Assembly (NCBI GenBank): GCA_018398765.1
Contig: JAHBMJ010001008.1
Span: 1-36,877 of the forward strand
DNA from: Chromera velia
Lineage: Eukaryota; Sar; Chromeraceae
Length of the DNA stretch: 36,877 nucleotides
Direction of reading: 5' to 3'
This document shows positions 1-11,194 of this stretch, one piece after another. Positions within the stretch are counted from its first letter, which is position 1. Every line of letters begins with the position of its first letter. The notes beneath the pieces were generated by a model, which saw only the letters and a list, made by a program, of their open reading frames with translations, had not been told where the DNA came from and ran no database searches. A program made the position numbers and the translations under genes.

Positions 1-406
1 ATCCCAAACTTGCTTGAGATACTGGGCTGAATCTGGGTTGTTTGCGCTATTCAGGATATTCTGTGCGTACCACTTCTGGACGACCTTCTCAACTGCTACT
101 GCTGCCCTCCTGTGCTTCCGCACTGCCAGCTTGAGCTGTGCGATCTCCCAAAGGTGTCTGGATTCACCGTCAGCTAGAGTCTGGTATGCTGAATTTCCAT
201 CCCTCTGTACCCAGCATTCAGTCTTGTATTTCTCGATAATCCATTTGTTTGTGAGGAAGGGGAAGACTGGCTTCTTCGTATCCGACGACTCCGAATCTCC
301 CAACTCCATCTCCTTCGGTTCCGCCCGACCCTGCAGGAGCACCACAAGAAAAGTTTCCTTCGATCACCTCTAGAAGATTCCTAATCTCTAGGATCCTGGA
401 CTTCAC
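1..406 (-). CDS. Partial gene of unknown function (runs off window start)
   Basis: An open minus-strand frame runs from about position 363 to the window edge, with an in-frame ATG at 309. It encodes a polar, Lys/Gln/Trp-containing sequence (residues such as WIIEKYKTECWVQRDGNSAY) that looks like real protein rather than low-complexity shadow. Upstream, ATG at 406 begins 13 codons ending at a GT at 367. An AG preceded by a pyrimidine-rich stretch ends at 331 and restores the phase, so a two-exon start with a 37-nt intron is possible, but that is unusually short. I do not recognise the family. It could equally be a fragment of a mobile-element protein. The protein continues beyond the window. 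Confidence 0.35.
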
Positions 407-1234
407 GAGGTTTTCTCTCTATTCGTATCGCGAATCGATACGCCCACTGCCAATACGAGTCTCTAATACTGCACTTGACGTCTGTCCTAAGGTTTTGCTT
501 ACATACCTACGTTCTGTCCTACGGAGATCCTTATACGTACGTTCCTACCGTCTCTTGAGGAGGACTGTTCTAGAATCGATCCTTCACTCTCATCGGTTTC
601 TTCTCTTCACTCAATTGCTCGATCCGACTCGATCACTTTTCTCTTCTTTTCTTTTCTTTGTATATGCATGCATGCTTTTTTATTCAAATACGTTTGGATC
701 TCGCAATGCGCACAAATCCCGTGATCTTGAGTGACTTTGACGCTCGTACTGCGCGCGACAGCCCTGCGAGGCGGCGAGATGCTATATGAAGAGCGGCTTG
801 GGCCCTACCGGAGCCGAACTTCCCAGTGATCTGGCCCACACGATTTTCCCAGGACCGACCATATCACCATCCACCCTTTGCGATGAATCTGATGCAAGCA
901 AGCTTGCGAACGGCCCTGGAAAGCAAGAAAAATAAGAACTGCACGTGATAGTACACGATTAATGCACGGCGGCGCCGGCCATGGTGCTGCATTGCATGAT
1001 AAATGCATGGCCCGGAAAGCGTAGCTGAAAGACACTTACAAAGAGTTGAGGTGGTCGGGAGGCTTTGGATGTCGACGTACGTGCTGAATCTCTGATTGAA
1101 AAACTGCATGACACATGCAATTTTCATCATTACACCGGAAATATCGTTGAGAGGACACTGAGGGCACTTAATAAAACTCGAGCACTTCCAACTCCAGTTA
1201 ATTCCGAGTCTAAAATTAATTTCACTTTCCAGGC
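407..1234. other. Intergenic, nothing recognised
   Basis: No frame with convincing protein character and no repeat was recognised on either strand. Confidence 0.4.
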
Positions 1235-1325
1235 CAGGGGACACAAAAAAATTTGCGTATCTGATGGTATCGGATAAGGGGAAGGGGACCGCCATGGGGG
1301 CCATCGGATACCGACCCCCCCCCCT
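1235..1325. repeat. Dispersed repeat A, copy 1
   Basis: Contains GGGGACACAAAAAAATTT followed by a GTATCTGATGGTATCGGATA block and ends at a run of nine or more C. The reverse complement of 7105-7245 carries nearly the same arrangement, so the two are inverted copies of one dispersed element. CATCGGATACC occurs in both. Confidence 0.6.
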
Positions 1326-1421
1326 CCTGACCCTGAGACTCTGACCTCCGCCTCTCTTCCAACGTCTCCCAATCACTTGCATGCGCTTCAAGTTGCATGC
1401 ATGGAGGATCATTGAAGAAAA

Positions 1422-1640
1422 GAAGGAAAGAAGGAGGGAGGGATGGATGGAGGGAGGGAGGGAGGGAGGGAGGAGGAGAGAGAAGGAGGAAGAGAAAGAA
1501 GGAAGGAAGAAAGGATAAAGGGAAGGAAGGAAGGGTTTGAAGGAAGGAAGAAAGGAAGGAAGGGTTTGAAGGAAGGAAGAAAGGAAGGAAGGAAAGAAGG
1601 AAGGAGGGAGGGAGGGAGGGACGGAGGGAAGGAAGAGAGG

Positions 1641-1689
<49 letters not shown>

Positions 1690-1851
1690 AAGGAAGGAGG
1701 GAGGGAAGGAAGGAAGGAAGAAAGAAAGGAAGGAAAAAAGGAAAAAAGGAAGGAAGAAGGGAAGGAAGGAAAGAAGGAAGGAAGGAAGGAAGGAAGGACA
1801 GGAAGGAAGGAAAGAAGGAAGGAAGGAATGACATGAAGGAAGAGAGAAAAG
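1422..1851. repeat. Polypurine (GGAA/GGGA)n satellite with (GA)n core
   Basis: About 430 bp of almost pure purine on the plus strand: degenerate GAAGGAAG and GGGA repeats with a central (GA)n at about 1648-1682. Long open frames here on both strands are composition artefacts. Such mirror-symmetric purine tracts can form triplex DNA. Confidence 0.9.
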
Positions 1852-1855
1852 AGTG

Positions 1856-2135
1856 AAACTCAGTGGGTGAGTTAGTGGGTGAGTGAGCCTGGGGCCCAGT
1901 GAGCGAGCAAGTAAGTGAGTGAGTGACTGAGTGAGGACTCGGGAGTGAGTGAGGAAGTGAGTGAGTGAGTAAGTGAGTAAGTGAGTGAGTGAATGAGTGA
2001 GTGAGTGACTGACTGACTGACTGAGTGAGTGAGTGAGTGAGTGAGTGAGTGAGGAAGTGAGTGAAAGAGTGAGTGAGTGAATAAGTAACTGACTTACTGA
2101 CTGAGTGACTGACTGACTGACTGACTGCATGACTA
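1856..2135. repeat. (GTGA)n satellite
   Basis: Degenerate tetranucleotide tract of GTGA units grading into GACT units at about 1990 and again after 2090. The Leu/Ser/Thr-rich minus-strand frame through it is a repeat artefact. Confidence 0.9.
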
Positions 2136-2560
2136 ACTGATGGACTGACAGACTGACGGACAGACGGACAGATGGACAGACGGACGCAGACGGACAGACG
2201 GACAGACGGACAGATGGACTGACGGACTGACGGACTGGCTGACTGACTGACTGACTGACTGACGTGGGCTGACTGGCTAACTGAATGACTGGCTGACTGG
2301 TTGACTGGCTAACTGGCTAACTGGCTGAGTAGCTGACTGGTTGACTGACTAGCTAGCTGGCTGGCTACATGGCCGATCTAATAGCCGACTAACTGACTGT
2401 CAGTGACTGTATGACAGGAAGACTGGCTGACTGAATGACTGACTGACAGACTGGCTGGCTCAGCCTGACTGACGGACTGACTGGCTGGCTGGCTGACTGG
2501 CTGACTGACAGTGACTGTAAGACTGACTGACTGACTGACTGACTGACTGACTGACTGACT

Positions 2561-2592
<32 letters not shown>

Positions 2593-2790
2593 GACTGACT
2601 GACTGACTGACTGACTGACTGACTGACTGACTGACTGACTGACCGTTGACTGACTGACTGACTGACCAACCAACTGACTGACTGACTGACTGACCCGGTC
2701 CGACTGACTGACTGACTGTCTGACGGACGGACGGACGGCCGGACGGATGGACTGACTGGCTGACTGACTGACTGCATACATGACTGATTG
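2136..2790. repeat. (GACT)n and (GACAGACG)n satellite
   Basis: Tetranucleotide array of GACT and GGCT units, with an octamer-like GACGGACA stretch at about 2150-2220. A very homogeneous GACT block lies at about 2520-2640. The homogeneous core flanked by mutated units suggests ongoing slippage in the core. Confidence 0.9.
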
Positions 2791-2799
2791 ACTAGTTGA

Positions 2800-3313
2800 T
2801 TGACTAATTGACGGACTGAGAGCGGAAGGGGGAGAAGCATGCATATGTATGAATATAGCATGGACATATGTATACATATATTTCGATCATCATGCATCGG
2901 ATGCATGCATGCATACATGAGAATAAAGTCCCTGAAGTACAAATCGGAGTAGACAGTGGTGACGAAGAGGTTGTCCAGCCTGAATGCTACCTAGCACAGA
3001 GGCACACAGGAGATATACAGATACCTGTAGAAGGCTATGCAAGCTCGGAACGGAAAGAGAAAACATATATGGAGACGGCATGCGACACTTTCAACATGCA
3101 TGCAGTCTGCTAAGCAACACCTTCAACAGCCTGAGGGGCCCTCATGTATATATCCCTCTGATGCAAGTCCTGTGAGGAGTCCCTGATAGGCAAATTAAAA
3201 ACTTTTGGAGCATCTATACTGTCACTCAAGAAACAATATTGAAGGTTTACAGACTTACACTCCCAATCAGAGGTCTCAAGTTGTGTGTCTTAAATTTTCT
3301 CTGTATAGGCGAT
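2800..3313. other. Intergenic, nothing recognised
   Basis: Mixed-composition DNA with several TGCATGCA palindromes (about 2835-2915, 3095). No gene recognised. Confidence 0.4.
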
Positions 3314-3665
3314 GTATAAGGGGCATACTATAAGGGCTCATAACTTGCACTGCCTTCTAGAGCTAAAGACAATCCTTATAATAACGTCTAGAGAGCTCTC
3401 ACTGTTGGAGGGAGAAGTCCATCGGTAAGTCTGACAGTCTAACTTTATAGTACGATGACTCTTTGAATCAGGCCCACTCTCATGCTTAATCTATTAATTG
3501 CATCTCTGCGTATGCATGCTCGTCTATTGATCAGTCAGTCTACGCGCACGCCCGCGAGCCATTCCGTTCTTACGCAGGCTAAGGCTGCCAAGCTAAGCGA
3601 TGCCAATTCTAGTTAAGTCACCTTAAGTGCCCCATAAGCCCAAACTCTTGGCAATCACCTCACAC
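3314..3665 (+). repeat. Dispersed repeat B, copy 1 (empty site)
   Basis: About 350 bp closely similar, in the same orientation, to 6411-7000. Both copies contain GGGCATACTATAAGGGCTCA near the left edge and end at GGCAATCACCTCACAC. This copy has TATTAATT where the second copy carries a 234-bp insertion between duplicated TATTGATT, so it preserves the pre-insertion state. Confidence 0.85.
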
Positions 3666-6410
3666 ATGCCCGCCCACCAGACCAACGTCCACGCTTGGTT
3701 CAAATGTAAGCATGCACCTCACACATGCTCGCTCACAGGGCGGGTAGATAGAAAAATCCACATAACAAACAATTTTAAACACTCTGACTCATAACTCTTG
3801 CCTGAGAGTCTCTTTGTGCAGTCTCTGAAATACACACAAGCGAGATCAAAGATCAATTGATTAAGTGTTCGTATAGAATGCATCACAAACTTCAAGTCCA
3901 AACACTTATACGTGTGACTTGTCTCAGGGGATTCATGTGATTTCTGGCTGAACCAATACGATTGGATGCACTCTGTTTCTCTCCCTCTTATTCCAGACTC
4001 TTCCCATCAAGGGTCACTGGATGAATGCATTAGGTGCATTGTCTATGCGATCGAAGAATAAGACTCGAGTCACCCTGGTTCTATGGATCGCGATCTTTCC
4101 CTTCCTGTGAATAGATACCGAGTAGGTATCATACCATGCAGCCTGTCATAAATCTAGAAGGCATACACAATGCGGCCACTACTGTATACACCCTGCACTC
4201 CCCCTACGCAGCGCACACACACTCGGTAAGAGTATAAAGAAGCTTAACTCTGCGTACTCAGAAGACTCGAGACTTTGAAACTCTGTAGCCGACTACCTGC
4301 TGACTGAGCAAGGCAATCAACTCAGAGGTCAATAAGAACACACTTTCCAGCCAGACCAAAAGCAGAGAGCAATTCAAGGCACACACATTCAGAACAAAAG
4401 CAAACTGGGATGCTGCGCTGGCTTACATATGGATATCATTCGCAGGGTTTGACTCCCTGACATAAATGATCGAAGCGCCTTCCGCCCGCCGGCCTACAAC
4501 ACACACAACGTGCGCTGCATGCTGAGCCTCACTCCCAATGCTCCTCACAGCGGCTTTCCGCGATATGTCAAAACTATCTGAATGACCCTGGTGTTTTTGG
4601 TCACCCTATGATCACCTTTTCCTTCTCTGCTTCATACAGCGACCACCTGTCTCTATACAGAGACAGCCCAACCTTACTACAGAATTTGTGCCCCAAACTG
4701 CACACCAGATTCAAAAACATGAACGCTCGGGCGACTCCCTCGATTGAAATCGAGGCGACTCAACCAGAGTACAAGTCGACGCGATCGAAATGTACTATAC
4801 GCATGCTGCTTCAATTGATGCGCAGTTTTCTTCTGCAGCAAGTGCATGAAAACATCCGATCTCACTTAGGCTTCGACCGTCTTGCTGCATCAAGATACCC
4901 TATGCTTCGATCACAGTTTCTCATTCAGACAGCTCGATCGATTCTTCTCTGACATGTGCCTCTTTTATTAGAATGTTTAGCATGCTCTCTTCTCTTCTCA
5001 GGAATTAAAAAAAAACTAAAATTCACAGATCGACACATCCAACTTCCTGGCACCAAACCAAGCTCTCCGTCTGGCGTGAATAGCAATCGCCCGCTGCAAT
5101 TCGAAGACATGCAGCTCACCGCAGCTTGCCTAACTGCGGGGGCAAAGAACTGCACACCCTCTTGAGCAGTCCGACCCAACAGCCGAACACAGTGTATGCC
5201 ACTCTCGAAAACTCTTTAACCAAACATTGGAGATCCAGTGTGCTGACCTCTCACCCTTCTTTTCCCTTCTCTCCATCTCCTTGTTTTTCAAGGTGTCTGT
5301 TTCTCTTTGCTTTGAGTCTTGGAAGTCCATCTCCCCTTCTCTCTTTCTTTTCTCTGCATTATCCTCCCACACCCAGACGAACAGAGGGAAAGGTCAGAGA
5401 ACAGATGAAAATAAAACACATTCACCCTCACGACATCACCTTGCCTCCTGTCTCTCTCCACTTCTTTCAATTTTTCTTTCATTTTCTTTTCTCCCCAACT
5501 ATCTTCAACCCCCATTCATCTTTCACAAATAGAGAAAGAAAACAGTCAGAGAGATTCAAAAAGACACACAAATGAGAGACAATAGACAAATGCACCGGCC
5601 ACCACCAACCATCATCATGAGTCTCACCCCATACATACCACCTCCATCTGAGACTCCCCTCCAAACAAATTCCTCCAAACACAACAGAAACAAAAAAGTT
5701 CCAACAAGCTTCCAAGCCTCCAAGAATCTATCTGTGATAACAGCTCCTATGTCGTGTGCTTCCGTGTGATGCAACCGCCGTGCCTTCATGGCACTTCTAT
5801 GCAGTTAGAAGGCGGCTTGAGACTCCCGGTGATGTCCAATAAATCAGACTGAGCACGAAAGGACCTTCTTCTCAACCAAAAGGTCGCTGCACCTTGATGA
5901 AGCTCCTCTGTTTCAATGTGTACAAGAAAAACACTCTAAGACTTGTACAGCGGCCAAGAGATCCTGCTTCTCTCCTTGGGGTACTTTCTCTATGGGCAAC
6001 AGCGTCTCTGCTTGATGACCGTCACGTCATCAGGGGTCAAAGTCAGTCTCCTCAATCTTCTCCATCACTTCTCCCTGCTTCAAGCTCCAAGTTCTCCTTC
6101 ACTTCTTGCAGTAAGGTTCCATGAATACTGCTCTTCCACCACAAGCGGCAGAAAGCAGAAACACCTCTCAAACCTCTTCAGCTCCTCATCTTCCCTCGCA
6201 GCGCCATAAAATTCATGACAGAATGAAACAACACAATGGAGCTGAAAACTGTCTGAATCGATCAATCTTACGACTGTCATTGCACAGTGTACTACTCATT
6301 AAATTTTCATTGAGTGGACAGCCCATGTCTTTACTGAAAGCTCTGATGGATCTCAACAGGCTTCATCACACTGTCTGCCCCTGTATAAACAAAAGCTCTG
6401 CTAAACCACA
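3666..6410. other. Long intergenic region, nothing recognised
   Basis: About 2.7 kb with no convincing exon. Open frames in 4608-6210 are low-complexity (Ser/Phe/Leu-rich, pyrimidine-rich strand at 5230-5520) with no domain signature. Non-coding exons or RNA genes cannot be excluded. Confidence 0.35.
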
Positions 6411-7000
6411 TATAAAGGGCATACTATAAGGGCTCATAACTTGCACTGCCTTCTAGAGCTAAAGACAATCCTTACAATAATGTCTAGAAAGCTCTCACTG
6501 TTGGAGGAAGAAGTTCATTGGTAAGTCTGACAGTTTAACCTCATATGATGACTCTTTGAATCAGGCCCACTCTTATGTTTGATCTATTGATTAGACCTCC
6601 CTGAACCTAACTACCACTTAAAAGTTTAAGCCGCATTTTTAGATAAGCTTGAAAGTCTACGCCGCAGGCGCGGATCATTTATGGTGTTTTGAAAGCTAAA
6701 GCCGCATATCTAGACGGTGTCTTGACCGTCTATACCGCAGGCATGGACGATCTCTTGAAAAACGATGCCGCAGATAGAGATCATCTTGATTATATTTTTT
6801 TAAGTGATACTTAGGTTCAGGGAGGTTATTGATTGCATCACTGCGCATGCATGCTCGTCTATCGATCAGTCAGTCTACGTGTGCGCCTGCGAGCCATTCC
6901 GCTCTCACGTAGGCCGAGGCTGCCAAGCTAAGCAATGCTAATTCTAGTTAAGTCACCTTAAGTGCCCCACAAGCCCAGACTCTTGGCAATCACCTCACAC
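6411..7000 (+). repeat. Dispersed repeat B, copy 2 (interrupted)
   Basis: Second copy of the repeat at 3314-3665, in the same orientation and diverged by scattered substitutions. It is split at 6593-6826 by a small inverted-repeat element. Confidence 0.85.
6593..6826. mobile_element. Non-autonomous DNA transposon (MITE), 234 bp
   Basis: The terminal inverted repeat ACCTCCCTGAACCTAA lies 2 bp inside the left edge and its reverse complement is at the right edge. Flanks carry TATTGATT at 6585-6592 and 6827-6834, an 8-bp target duplication. The paralogous repeat at 3314-3665 has a single related copy (TATTAATT) and no insert, which independently proves the insertion. The interior holds five degenerate tandem units of 31-40 bp, each with a CCGCA core and ending in TTG. 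No coding capacity. The superfamily is unclear because the termini are not typical hAT. Confidence 0.88.
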
Positions 7001-8071
7001 GATGATCCTTCATTTTTTTATTTTTCTCCCGCCATACATTTTTTTTTTACCGGCGAAGCCAGAAAAAGCTTCTGGACAAACTTTTTGTGCGCCCCCCCCC
7101 TCGATCCAGTCCAGACCATCGGATACCGTATTATTTTAAGGGGGNNGGGGGGGGGGGGGGTTCATACGGTATCCAATACCATCGGATACCAAAATTTTTT
7201 TGTGTCCCCCCATATTCATACGGAGTGCATCCAGGCTTTCTAGAGTGGCCCTTTTTAGCACCGCAGCCCTTTCCAGGCCCCTCCGCGGCGGCGCCCCCCT
7301 TCGTTTGGGGGATAGCCCCATATACTCAAAAAAACGGTTTTTTTTGCGCGCCGCAGGCACCAAAAATTTTTTTTAAGGTGTTCCAACGATGAATTTGATG
7401 AATTACTGATTAATTTGGTTCAACTAACCTCAGAAAAGGTAAAGATCGGAAGAGTCACGCCGCGGTTCCCACCCTTTCTTCCAAGTTTTACAACCGCGGC
7501 GTGCCGCGGTACGCCCTTCGGGCGCTCCGCGGCGCTTGGTGCCGCGGAGTTTGACCGTAAACGCAACGCCGCGGTGTCTAGAAAACCCGCAGGAAAAAAG
7601 CAGCGCGGAACCCCCCCCCCCGCGGGAAAAAAGCCTGGGGTTGAGCGGATCTGAAACCCATCCCCCAACCCCCATCTTCACCCAACCCGGATCTGACGCA
7701 CGCATGGCGCAAATTCAGCCTTTCGGGGCCGGGTTTTTGGCGAAAGACTATAGCGTGCATGCATATGGGCTGGGGTATTTTTGTTTTGTAAGTGCCCCCC
7801 GCTTCGCTTTCCGGGGCCATCGGCGATGATTCGAGTAGAGAAGTGTGGATACGACGTAAACTGTCTCAGTATGTCTTGCTTTGACTAGCTGCGGCTCACG
7901 AAGTGGTGAGATGGTGGAGTCTCAGTGTTTCAGTTGCTCCAACACAGTGGTATTTTGTCAGGTGACGTATAGACCAGACAGTTGGGGAGGAAACGTGTTC
8001 CCTTTTTTCGATACACAGATTCTGCCACCAAAAGAGACGGCAACGGGATTAGATCCTTGCTTAACCACCTC
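7001..8071. other. GC-rich intergenic region with CCGCGG clusters
   Basis: Contains dispersed repeat A copy 2, poly-G/poly-C runs (7085-7095, 7142-7160, 7611-7622) and, at 7480-7640, many CCGCGG and GGCGC words. Two N bases at 7145-7146 mark an unresolved poly-G. No convincing exon. The end of the interval should hold the promoter of the GOST gene, but I see no clear core element. Confidence 0.4.
7105..7245 (-). repeat. Dispersed repeat A, copy 2 (inverted relative to copy 1)
   Basis: Reading the minus strand from 7245 gives GGGGGGACACAAAAAAATTTTG, a GTATCCGATGG block and a G/C homopolymer, matching 1235-1325. ACCATCGGATACC occurs twice (about 7108 and 7179). The two N residues fall in the poly-G. 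Confidence 0.6.
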
Positions 8072-10174
8072 ATGATGAAGACCGTCGCTTATTTGTTGCT
8101 GCTCTTTTCATGCTTATGGTTCTGCACGGCTGAAATTTTCGAATTCGACCATTTTGATGTTGCCCCAGGCAAAACCCTCACCCCAATCAGCGTGTTCTAT
8201 GTCTATGCAAACGACCAGATCGATGCAGGTAGGCCCTGACCTCTCTCTCTCTTCTCTCTCTTCGTGTCCCAGAAGAAGCACCTTATGAATGTATTCGTTT
8301 GCAATGCATATGTTTGCAGTACCTGCTGAACTTGTACCGGACGACTCTGCCACGGCTAAGAAGAAGAAGCGTGAGTCGCCGGACCCTTCCCTTCCGCGCG
8401 TCTCCACTTGCTGTTCCTGTTGTTCTTCAGATGGACACGGCATCTCCTTCCTAAAAAGCGGTGTGTCATTTTGTCTTTCTGCTGCATGGTTGTATGCAGA
8501 TGCCACCGTCACTTTTGGGGACATGAGATTCACAAACTCTCAGAGGTCGAATGCGGCCGTTGAAATCGTTTTGTATCACGCAGAAGATTTTCGCAACGAC
8601 GTGACTCGGGATCGTTTTTGTTGTACTGCAAGGAACGAAGAAGAAGGGTGTCATGCACCGATGACGTTACAGAAGAAACTAGGATCAGCACACGCTACAG
8701 GTCATTTGGACCCAGACACTGCGACCGGAGAAACGACCCATCACGACGAGCAAAAGCTCAAAAAAACAGGTGGGAGAAGAAGATTTATTCCCTTCCCCCC
8801 TCTGAGCCCGCCTCTCACCAGCTGATTGAGACGCAGTATCGGTTCTTGTGATTGCTGTTTCGTTGTATCCCGTTGTACAGCTCTTCTGGTTGTGTAGATC
8901 ACCAAAGAGAAAACTTTCTGCAAAAGCACAGCTATTCCTGTCTTTCCCTCCCGTTCCACCATTTGAGCGTTTTATTGAGTTATGCAGACTTATTTGTATG
9001 CTGAAAGGACAAACTTATCTTCAGGTCCCTATATCCTCTGGGTGTCCCACTGCGATGACGCCAAAGGTCTTTCTTTCTCTGGAACCGTCATGGTTAAGAG
9101 CATATACGGGTACCTGCCCGGCGACATGTACCCCAAACTAGGGTTCTACGGCTGGCTGGCACTCGCCTATCTTGCGCTGGCAGCCGTCTGGCTGGTGCTG
9201 TCGTTTGTTCATATGAGGGAGCTGACTCTGATCCAGAATTGGATCTCCGCCTGCCTCGTCCTCGGCTTGTTCGAGGTGGGGGGGTGGGGGGGGATTTCGA
9301 GAAGTGAACATGATTGGTCGCACACTTTTTTCCTCAATCTGATGGATCGATTTTAGCCCTGCATGAGTGCGCACCAGTGCGGTACTGCTGTTTCGTTTTG
9401 ATCCAGTGAAGGAAGAAAGAAGAAAGGCGTGGCACTCTCGAAGACACAAAGGGATACCTAAGCGGCATGAAATGGACAGGAACTGGTTTGATTTTGCTGT
9501 TTAAGCAAACGCAAAAAAAAAAGGGAGACAGACAGACAAGAGTGGCTGCAGAGGGAGCGAGGAAGACTGTTGAGAGAGGAAGGGATAAGAACGGAGTGGC
9601 AACGGATGGAAGGAAGGTTCGGTCATTTACGTGGACGGAGAAATTAATCATCTGCTGCCATGCTATGGGACCATGCAGGAAGAAGAGAGAGAATGTGTTC
9701 GTGACACCCGTCTCACTGTGCACGCGTTTGGTTTTCCCCATCCTTTTGAAGCAGAACACGCCAGAGAAAGAGGCATTCATGCATGATCCTTGTTGTGTGC
9801 AGAGTCTCACATGGTACTCTCTGTATGTTCATTGGAACTCCACGGGAAAGAGGCCTATCGTGTTTTTGGGAATCGCTTTGGTGTTCTCAGTGACGAAAAA
9901 CGCAGCAGCCTTCTTTCTCGTCCTGCTTGCTGTGTTGGGTCTGGGCATCATCAGGCCGACGCTGGACCCCGTCACTTGGAAGAAGGCACAGGCGCTCTTC
10001 GGGGCCTACATCATCGCCCACACTGCTTGGTCGGTCTGTGGCAGAGCTGGGGGGAGTCTCTGGTGCGGGCAGAGGCTTCCTGGTGCATTTTATTCTTCAT
10101 GTATTGATATAAGTACGTGGACGGGGAAGTGAACAGAGAGCCTGGCACCCAAAAGGGATTCCTTCTTTTTGTGC

Positions 10175-10239
<65 letters not shown>

Positions 10240-10650
10240 GATAGGGCAAAGATGGAAAGAATGGTGAAGGTGCGTGGAGTACTTTGGGGCACAAAAAGAA
10301 GGAAATCCTGCTTGTTCCTTCCTCTCTCCAATCCTTATGCTTTCTTGTCTGCGCTTTTTCGGGATAGGGAAGGAAGTCAAAAAGGAAGAAAGATGCAAAG
10401 AAGGAGCGAGGAAACGAATGAAGGATGGCGCTAGTCAGGAAGGACGATTGATTTATCCAACAACTGTCGGTGGGGCCCCCCAACTTTCGTGTTTTTCTTT
10501 TCAGTGGTCATTTATTTGTTTGCTTTTTCTCTCCGTTCCGTCCCGTGCAGGGAAATGGCGACTCACTTCTTTCATGACAAGGTGAGCTCTTCTTCTGCAG
10601 ATCCTTCGACGCTTTTGTTCCTTCCCTCTCTTTGATCGCTTTTTTCGCAG

Positions 10651-10692
<42 letters not shown>

Positions 10693-10946
10693 ATCTATCT
10701 ATCTATCTATCTAACTATCTATCCCTCTTACATGATCCTCTCTTTCTTTTCGCGCTCTCTTTCCTCCTTCCTGGCTTTATGCCGCCGCCCCTTCCCACGT
10801 GTTCTTTTTGACCTTTCCTCTCCTCCTAGAACGTCTCTCCCACTTTCTCTGTCTTTTTATCTTTTTGATTGAGCCATGCCAATCGAGTGGTCTGTGTCTT
10901 CGCCATTCTTTCTCAGCGTGCTTCTTCGGCATTCTCTCTCTCCCCC

Positions 10947-10985
<39 letters not shown>

Positions 10986-11131
10986 TTCAGGCTCTCTCGT
11001 TCTTTTCGGTCCTCTTTGTACTTCTTCCCGCCTCCATCGTGAACGCGTTGATCTTTTTTTGGATCTTCACAGCTCTGGATACGCTGCTGGAGGTGGGCAG
11101 GAGAGAAAGGCGGGAGGGGATCCGTGGATGT

Positions 11132-11194
<63 letters not shown>

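Noticed and set aside
1222-2130. Long minus-strand ORF of 302 codons (Ser/Leu/Pro/Phe-rich)
   Set aside because: Entirely produced by the GAAG and GTGA satellite; the overlapping ORFs on both strands are equally long and low-complexity.
7415-7829. GC-rich ORFs on both strands
   Set aside because: Repetitive CCGCGG composition with proline/arginine bias on both strands and no splice or domain support.
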